Assembly (NCBI GenBank): GCA_016938395.1
Contig: JAFGUS010000221.1
Location: forward strand, 1-10,125
DNA length: 10,125 bases
Source of the DNA: Coriobacteriia bacterium
GTDB taxonomy: Bacteria; Actinomycetota; Coriobacteriia; Anaerosomatales; Anaerosomataceae
Direction of reading: 5' to 3'
The number at the start of each line of letters is the position of its first letter. Position 1 is the stretch's first letter. The notes under the pieces were generated by a model. The model was not told the origin of the DNA, did not search any database, and saw only the letters and a program-made list of their open reading frames with translations. A program made the position numbers and the translations under genes. Below are positions 6,684 to 10,125 of the stretch, piece by piece.

Positions 6684-7946
6684 CTACTCGGCGGGCACCA
6701 CCTTGTAGATACCACCGCCGAAGTCCACCACGTAGAGCTCGCCGGCATCGTCCTCGCCGAAGCTGGAGATTCTGTGCGGCGTCTCCAGGAGCAGCCGATT
6801 CTCCACCGTGCCGTCCGCCGCGCGCGTGAGACCCCAGATGCGCCCGTCAACGAAGTCGCCGTAGACGTACGTGCCCACGAGCCACGGGATGTCCGAGCCG
6901 CGGTACACGTAGCCGCCGGTCACCGACTTCCCCGCATCGCGGTCGTACTCGAAGACCGGCGGCGTGAAGCGATCGGGATCATCGGGCGCCGGAGCGTCGG
7001 GCGGGTAGGGGTGCGTGCCCTCGAGCACGTTCCAGCCGTAGTTCTCGCCGCCTGCCGAGTCCGCTGGCTGGAAGTCGATCTCCTCCCACGCGCTCTGGCC
7101 CACGTCGCCGATCCAGAGGTCGCCGGTCTCGCGATCGAAGGAGAAGCGCCACGGGTTGCGCAGACCGAGTGCCCAGATCTCCGGTCGGAAGCCCGAACGC
7201 CCCACGAACGGATTGTCGGTGGGGATGCCGTACTCCGTGTCGCGCATCGCGCTCGCGTCGTAGCGCAGGTTGAGACGCAGGATGCTGCCGAGAAGCGTGT
7301 TCGGGTCCTGCCCATTGCCCTCGGGGTCGCCGCCGCTGCCGCCGTCGCCGAGGCCAACGTACAGGTGTCCGTCGGGCCCGAACGCGATCATGCCGCCGTT
7401 GTGGTTCTGGTACGGCTGCGCCACGGTGAGCCACACGTACTCGTCGGTCTCGTCGGCACGGTCACCGTCTGCGTGGAAGCTCGAGACCACCGTGGCACCG
7501 TCGGAACGCGTGTAGTCCACCCACACGATGCCGTCCTCGGCGAACGACGGTGAGAACGCGATGCCGAGCAGCCCCTGCTCGCTCTCGGTGCTCACCACGC
7601 CGGAGAGGTCGAGAAACACCTCGCTGCGCTCAACACCGCGCACGACCCACACCCGACCGGTCTTCTCGAGCACGAACAGTCGGCCCGAGCCGTCGCCGGC
7701 GCCGGTAACGTAGAGCGGCTGCTCGAAGCCGCTGATAAGAAGTTCGAGTTCGATGGCCTCCGGAAGCGGGACGGTGCTGTCGGGCGGGGTGTCCGCATCG
7801 GGTGCGCCGGTGTCGGGCTCCGCCGCCGTGCATGCCGCCGCGACAAGGAGCATCAGGGCGACCAGCAGGCCGAGGACAGTCCCGGCGGTCCGGACGCGCG
7901 GGCCCGGCTTCACTGCGCTGCTGTCAGGTGCATCCGCGCCAACCAT
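6684..7946 (-). CDS. PQQ-type sugar dehydrogenase (aldose sugar dehydrogenase family), exported
   Basis: The 420-residue protein has a hydrophobic segment (22-38) ending at C39 in VAAAC. This is a slightly irregular lipobox (Ala at -3), so it is probably, not certainly, a lipoprotein. The mature part is a six-bladed beta-propeller of the soluble glucose/aldose sugar dehydrogenase family (YliI-like). It shows EQGLLGIAF (123-131), the catalytic-histidine motif NHNGG with H182, the glycine-rich GDGGSGGDP loop near the calcium site (200-208), GLRNPWRFSFD with R263 (261-271), and ENYGWN. Members oxidise sugars with bound PQQ and pass electrons on. Some homologues may not bind PQQ, and no PQQ biosynthesis gene is seen here. 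The ATG at 7946 follows a GAGAGGTGGAG binding site. It is the second gene of a two-gene unit: the PASTA lipoprotein ends 18 nt upstream. Hedgehog-interacting-like propellers share this fold and are the alternative. Confidence 0.88.
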   Translation of the reverse strand: MVGADAPDSSAVKPGPRVRTAGTVLGLLVALMLLVAAACTAAEPDTGAPDADTPPDSTVPLPEAIELELLISGFEQPLYVTGAGDGSGRLFVLEKTGRVWVVRGVERSEVFLDLSGVVSTESEQGLLGIAFSPSFAEDGIVWVDYTRSDGATVVSSFHADGDRADETDEYVWLTVAQPYQNHNGGMIAFGPDGHLYVGLGDGGSGGDPEGNGQDPNTLLGSILRLNLRYDASAMRDTEYGIPTDNPFVGRSGFRPEIWALGLRNPWRFSFDRETGDLWIGDVGQSAWEEIDFQPADSAGGENYGWNVLEGTHPYPPDAPAPDDPDRFTPPVFEYDRDAGKSVTGGYVYRGSDIPWLVGTYVYGDFVDGRIWGLTRAADGTVENRLLLETPHRISSFGEDDAGELYVVDFGGGIYKVVPAE

Positions 7947-7964
7947 CGCTCCACCTCTCCGTGA

Positions 7965-8405
7965 TTACTGCGACTCCCACCACGAGCGTATCTCGATAAC
8001 CGTACCTGCGGGGACCTCGGCACCAGCCGCCGGTGTCTGCCGGTAGACGCGACCGATCTCGTCTGCGTCGGGATCGATCGGCCCGTGGACGTCCACCTCT
8101 TCGACGCCGAGCCCGGCGGCCTCGAGGATCTCGGCCGCTTCGTCCGGCCACAGGCCGAGCACGGGGGGCACGATCACGGTTGCGGCATCGGCCTCCGAAT
8201 CGCCCGCGCCGTTGGCATCCGCGTCGTCGGCATCGGCCTGCCCGGCGATCGGCACGTCGGGTGAACCGGGCGTCCGGATGTCGCAGGCGCCCAGGGCCAC
8301 GAGCAGGAGCATGGCGAGCGCAAACACCAGCGCCACGGTGAGCATCCGCAAGGAGGTGAGGGTGTGTCTGTCGGTGCGTGAGGAGTCCTGTCTCGTCGCT
8401 CTCAT
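7965..8405 (-). CDS. Small lipoprotein with one C-terminal PASTA domain
   Basis: The 146-residue protein has a hydrophobic segment (21-37), then a good lipobox LGAC (C41), an acidic low-complexity linker (about 42-76, rich in Asp and Ala), and one PASTA domain (77-143). The PASTA pattern is clear: VPPVLGLWPDEAAEILEAAGL, and later QTPAAGAEVPAGTVIEI. PASTA domains usually occur as repeats in penicillin-binding proteins and Ser/Thr kinases, where they sense muropeptides or set spacing at the cell wall. A single PASTA on a lipid anchor would sit at the outer face of the membrane near the wall. The start at 8405 is preceded by GGGAGG; the internal ATG at 8345 lacks a binding site. It is the first gene of the unit with the sugar dehydrogenase, 18 nt ahead, so both should be made together. 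Its function is unknown. Confidence 0.85.
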   Translation of the reverse strand: MRATRQDSSRTDRHTLTSLRMLTVALVFALAMLLLVALGACDIRTPGSPDVPIAGQADADDADANGAGDSEADAATVIVPPVLGLWPDEAAEILEAAGLGVEEVDVHGPIDPDADEIGRVYRQTPAAGAEVPAGTVIEIRSWWESQ

Positions 8406-8510
8406 GATGCCTCCCGGCGTTCGGTGGCAATACGGCTCCGGTGTGGGCGGGTGGGCGCATCGTGCCTATGGGGTTCTATGTGCCCCCCGGCGGTCCTCTC
8501 AAGACGTGCC

Positions 8511-8792
8511 GTACGCAGGTGAACTGCGCCCGGGGCAAGGCCCGTTCAGCAATCGACAGCGCCGCGCAATGGCGCGTGCACGGGGGGTCGGGCGTACCAT
8601 GAGAGTGCTCGGATCAGCGCTGCACCGGCACCTCATGCAGCGCGGGATCGGGGGGATTGCTGTCGGCTCACAGAGCTGACGGTGCACAACGGGTACGGGG
8701 GGACATCTGTGGGGCGCTACGCATGTAGCCGGATGTCGGACTTCATGCACGGGTCTCTTCGCCGCGCTCCGCGGGCATCACCCACATCGTGC
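8511..8792 (+). ncRNA. Candidate structured leader or small RNA
   Basis: A series of hairpins lies ahead of the terminator at 8793. A long-range pair (8511-8516 with 8592-8597) encloses GGGC-aag-GCCC (8533-8543) and CGCGC-aatg-GCGCG (8563-8576). Then follow GCGCTGCA with TGCAGCGC (8617-8624/8636-8643, flanked by GATC on both sides), GTCGGCTC with GAGCTGAC (8662-8680, one wobble), a two-part stem GACATC/GATGTC with GCTAC/GTAGC inside (8702-8737), and GCAC-GGGT pairing ACCC and GTGC (8747-8792). I did not match this to any known RNA family, and G+C-rich DNA forms hairpins easily. The + strand is inferred from the orientation of the terminator. Confidence 0.25.
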
Positions 8793-8815
8793 AGGGCCGG
8801 TCATTGACCGGTCCT
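8793..8815 (+). terminator. Terminator-like hairpin upstream of the M6 peptidase gene
   Basis: AGGGCCGGTC (8793-8802) pairs with GACCGGTCCT (8806-8815) over 10 bp with one G-T wobble and a 3-nt loop, followed by the moderately T-rich GTTCTGTGCT. The - strand side has no T-run. The PASTA gene runs the other way, so in + orientation it can only end a transcript that begins in the gene-free region. It is either the end of a small RNA or an attenuator 62 nt before the peptidase start. Confidence 0.5.
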
Positions 8816-8826
8816 GTTCTGTGCTC

Positions 8827-8848
8827 GCGCCCACCTCAAGGTGTGCGC
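8827..8848. promoter_or_regulatory. 22-bp near-palindrome before the M6 peptidase gene
   Basis: GCGC-c-CACCT-ca-AGGTG-t-GCGC is symmetric except for one mismatched position on each side. It lies between the terminator-like hairpin and the ribosome binding site, 29 nt before the start codon. It could be an operator or a small leader hairpin that limits access to the binding site. Confidence 0.35.
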
Positions 8849-8877
8849 TTCCATTGCGGAGGGATGAGGAGAAACAC

Positions 8878-10125
8878 ATGCAACGGAAGACGATACGTCT
8901 GGTAGCGCTCGTGGCCGTGCTCGCGCTGATGCTTCCCGCGGCGGCGGCGCTTGGAGCGGCGCCGAGGGACGTCGTGGCTTCGGTCGGCAGCGGCATGCGG
9001 CCCGACAAGCGACCGCACCCGCTCGGCGACAAGATGGCCGCCCTTAAGGCGAACGCCATCAGGGACAAGGTCGAGGGCAAGGCCAAGGGCAAGGTGTACG
9101 AGGTTTCACCGGGTCAGTTCGTCGAACTCGAGCTCGAAGGCACCGGCATGGTCTGGACGGTCCCGGGCGAGTTCCCGGACTACCCGCATAACAGCATAGA
9201 GGAGCCCGACCGCGACACGGACAACAGCACCTTCTGGATCGAAGACTTCAGCGAGGCGTTCTTCGACGAGATGCTGTATGGGCGCGGCGAGGACGTCAAC
9301 TCGATGGCCGAGTACTTCCTCGAGCAGTCGAGCGGGCGCTACACGGTCGACGGCGACTGCGTCGACTGGGTGATGGTGCCTGACACGCACGATGTTTACG
9401 ACGACGGCGATGCCAAGAATGACACCTCGGAGAACGTGTGGCTCTTCCTTGCCGACTCGCTGAACGGCTGGTATGAGGCCGAGATCGAGGCGGGCAAGAC
9501 ACCCGAAGAGATCGACGCCTATCTCGCCCAGTTCGATTCGCACGACCGGTACGACTGGGACGGCGACGAGAACTTCGACGAGCCGGACGGCTATATCGAC
9601 CACTACCAGTCGCTCCACTCCGGTGAGGGCGAAGAGGGCGGCGGTGGCGAGCTGGGCGACGAGGCCATCTGGAGCCACTCCTGGTACGCCAACTACGCCG
9701 ACATCGGCAAGACCGGTCCATCGGATGAGTTCTTGCTCGGTGGCATTCAGGTTGGCGAGAGCAGCTACTGGATCGGCGACTACACCATCCAGCCCGAGAA
9801 CGGCGGCGTGGGCGTCTTCGTCCACGAGTTCACGCACGACCTCGGTCTGCCAGACCTCTACGACTACTTCGGAGAGAACGGCACAGGCTTCTGGACCCTC
9901 ATGTCGTCCGGTTCGTGGCTCTCTGACAACGCGTACGACCTCGGCACCGCGCCGAGCCAGGAAGGGCCGTGGGAGAAGCTGATGCTGGGCTGGCTCGACC
10001 CCGTGGTGGCCGAGCCCGGTGAAACCACGCAGCTGACTCTGGGGCCGGTGGAGCACCTGTCAACGGAGCCGCAGGCGCTGCTCGTGAACCTGCCCGACAA
10101 GTTCGTCGAGTGGACCATCGGCGAA
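8878..10125 (+). CDS. Secreted M6 metallopeptidase (immune inhibitor A type), 3' truncated by window
   Basis: The frame is open from ATG 8878 to the window edge (416 codons, no stop), so the C-terminus is missing; M6 enzymes are often 700-900 residues. A signal peptide (residues 1 to about 27, ending ALGA) directs export. A short prosegment follows (about 40-90). The catalytic motif HEFTHDLGLPD (316-326) gives zinc ligands H316 and H320, the catalytic E317, and D326 as the likely third ligand. GFWTLMSSGSW (337-347) is the family's conserved methionine-turn region. DRYDWDGDENFDEPDGYIDHY (223-243) is the Asp-rich, probably calcium-binding segment typical of M6 peptidases. The mature part is strongly acidic. 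GAGGAG (8866-8871) lies 6 nt before the ATG. Enzymes of this family degrade extracellular proteins, which would supply amino acids to a fermenter. The upstream region suggests control by a leader hairpin. Confidence 0.92.
   Translation, partial: MQRKTIRLVALVAVLALMLPAAAALGAAPRDVVASVGSGMRPDKRPHPLGDKMAALKANAIRDKVEGKAKGKVYEVSPGQFVELELEGTGMVWTVPGEFPDYPHNSIEEPDRDTDNSTFWIEDFSEAFFDEMLYGRGEDVNSMAEYFLEQSSGRYTVDGDCVDWVMVPDTHDVYDDGDAKNDTSENVWLFLADSLNGWYEAEIEAGKTPEEIDAYLAQFDSHDRYDWDGDENFDEPDGYIDHYQSLHSGEGEEGGGGELGDEAIWSHSWYANYADIGKTGPSDEFLLGGIQVGESSYWIGDYTIQPENGGVGVFVHEFTHDLGLPDLYDYFGENGTGFWTLMSSGSWLSDNAYDLGTAPSQEGPWEKLMLGWLDPVVAEPGETTQLTLGPVEHLSTEPQALLVNLPDKFVEWTIGE

Larger units (their letters stand above)
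8406..8877. other. 472-bp region without a protein gene, rich in inverted repeats
   Basis: It separates the divergent PASTA operon (- strand) and the M6 peptidase gene (+ strand). No open frame in it has a binding site, a plausible composition or a recognisable protein. The first part (8406-8510) should hold the promoter of the PASTA gene, but I see only a weak -10-like sequence. The rest holds many hairpins, including GTACGC (8511-8516) with GCGTAC (8592-8597), and a terminator-like hairpin at 8793-8815. No tRNA, tmRNA, RNase P or known riboswitch signature was recognised. Confidence 0.7.

Noticed and set aside
6417..7553. Open frame of 378 codons on the + strand across the nuclease end and the dehydrogenase gene
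   Set aside because: It overlaps two recognised genes in other frames, and its composition (Arg, Ala, Val, His) is that of a G+C-rich shadow frame.
8499..8750. Small open frame (83 codons, - strand) in the gene-free region
   Set aside because: It is rich in Arg, Pro and Cys with no domain and no binding site, and the region is better explained as non-coding with inverted repeats.
8640..8820. Possible c-di-GMP, ydaO (c-di-AMP) or cobalamin riboswitch
   Set aside because: GGGGGGA at about 8697 and the stem arrangement prompted the check, but the conserved cores of these classes, as I remember them, are absent.
9106..10056. Open frame of 316 codons on the - strand opposite the M6 peptidase
   Set aside because: The + strand frame has the signal peptide, HExxH motif and ribosome binding site of a real gene. 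The antisense product has no recognisable domain.

Overview
The window is G+C-rich (about two thirds by eye) and densely coded, with GTG as well as ATG starts and clear GGAG-type ribosome binding sites. The gene content suggests an anaerobic bacterium that ferments amino acids: a GlmL-type partner of a B12-dependent aminomutase, an ornithine-racemase-like PLP enzyme and a tungsten-type aldehyde:ferredoxin oxidoreductase (AOR). Lipoprotein signals with a cysteine lipobox are frequent. A high-G+C anaerobic actinobacterium (Coriobacteriia-like) fits best, but this is an inference from composition and gene content; there is no rRNA or other marker in the window.

Left part (1-2967, + strand). A probable short tail of an upstream gene (stop at 25) is followed by glmL (44-1402). 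A likely promoter then precedes two coupled genes of unknown function: a zinc-ribbon protein with one membrane helix and a duplicated outer module (1459-2109), and a secreted or membrane-anchored protein with an Ala/Gly/Ser-rich linker (2121-2933). A perfect 9-bp stem-loop separates them from the convergent AOR gene.

Middle part (2991-6675). The AOR gene (2991-4847, - strand) is divergent from an alanine-racemase-fold gene of the ornithine racemase type (5052-6119, + strand). The 204-bp region between them holds three perfect inverted repeats. A lipoprotein with a staphylococcal-nuclease domain starts 4 nt after the racemase stop. If GlmL and the racemase both serve D-ornithine 4,5-aminomutase, the window lies at the end of an ornithine-fermentation locus that is split by unrelated genes. 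This is inference, because the aminomutase itself is not in the window.

Right part (6684-10125). Two lipoprotein genes on the - strand form an operon: a single-PASTA protein (8405 to 7965), then a PQQ-type sugar dehydrogenase beta-propeller (7946 to 6684). A 472-bp region without a gene (8406-8877) follows. It is rich in inverted repeats and includes a terminator-like hairpin in + orientation, so it may hold a small RNA or an attenuated leader. It precedes a secreted M6 (immune inhibitor A type) metallopeptidase whose gene runs off the right edge. The right half therefore encodes mostly exported proteins for nucleic acid, sugar and protein breakdown at or outside the cell surface. No tRNA, rRNA, CRISPR array, insertion sequence or integrase was seen.
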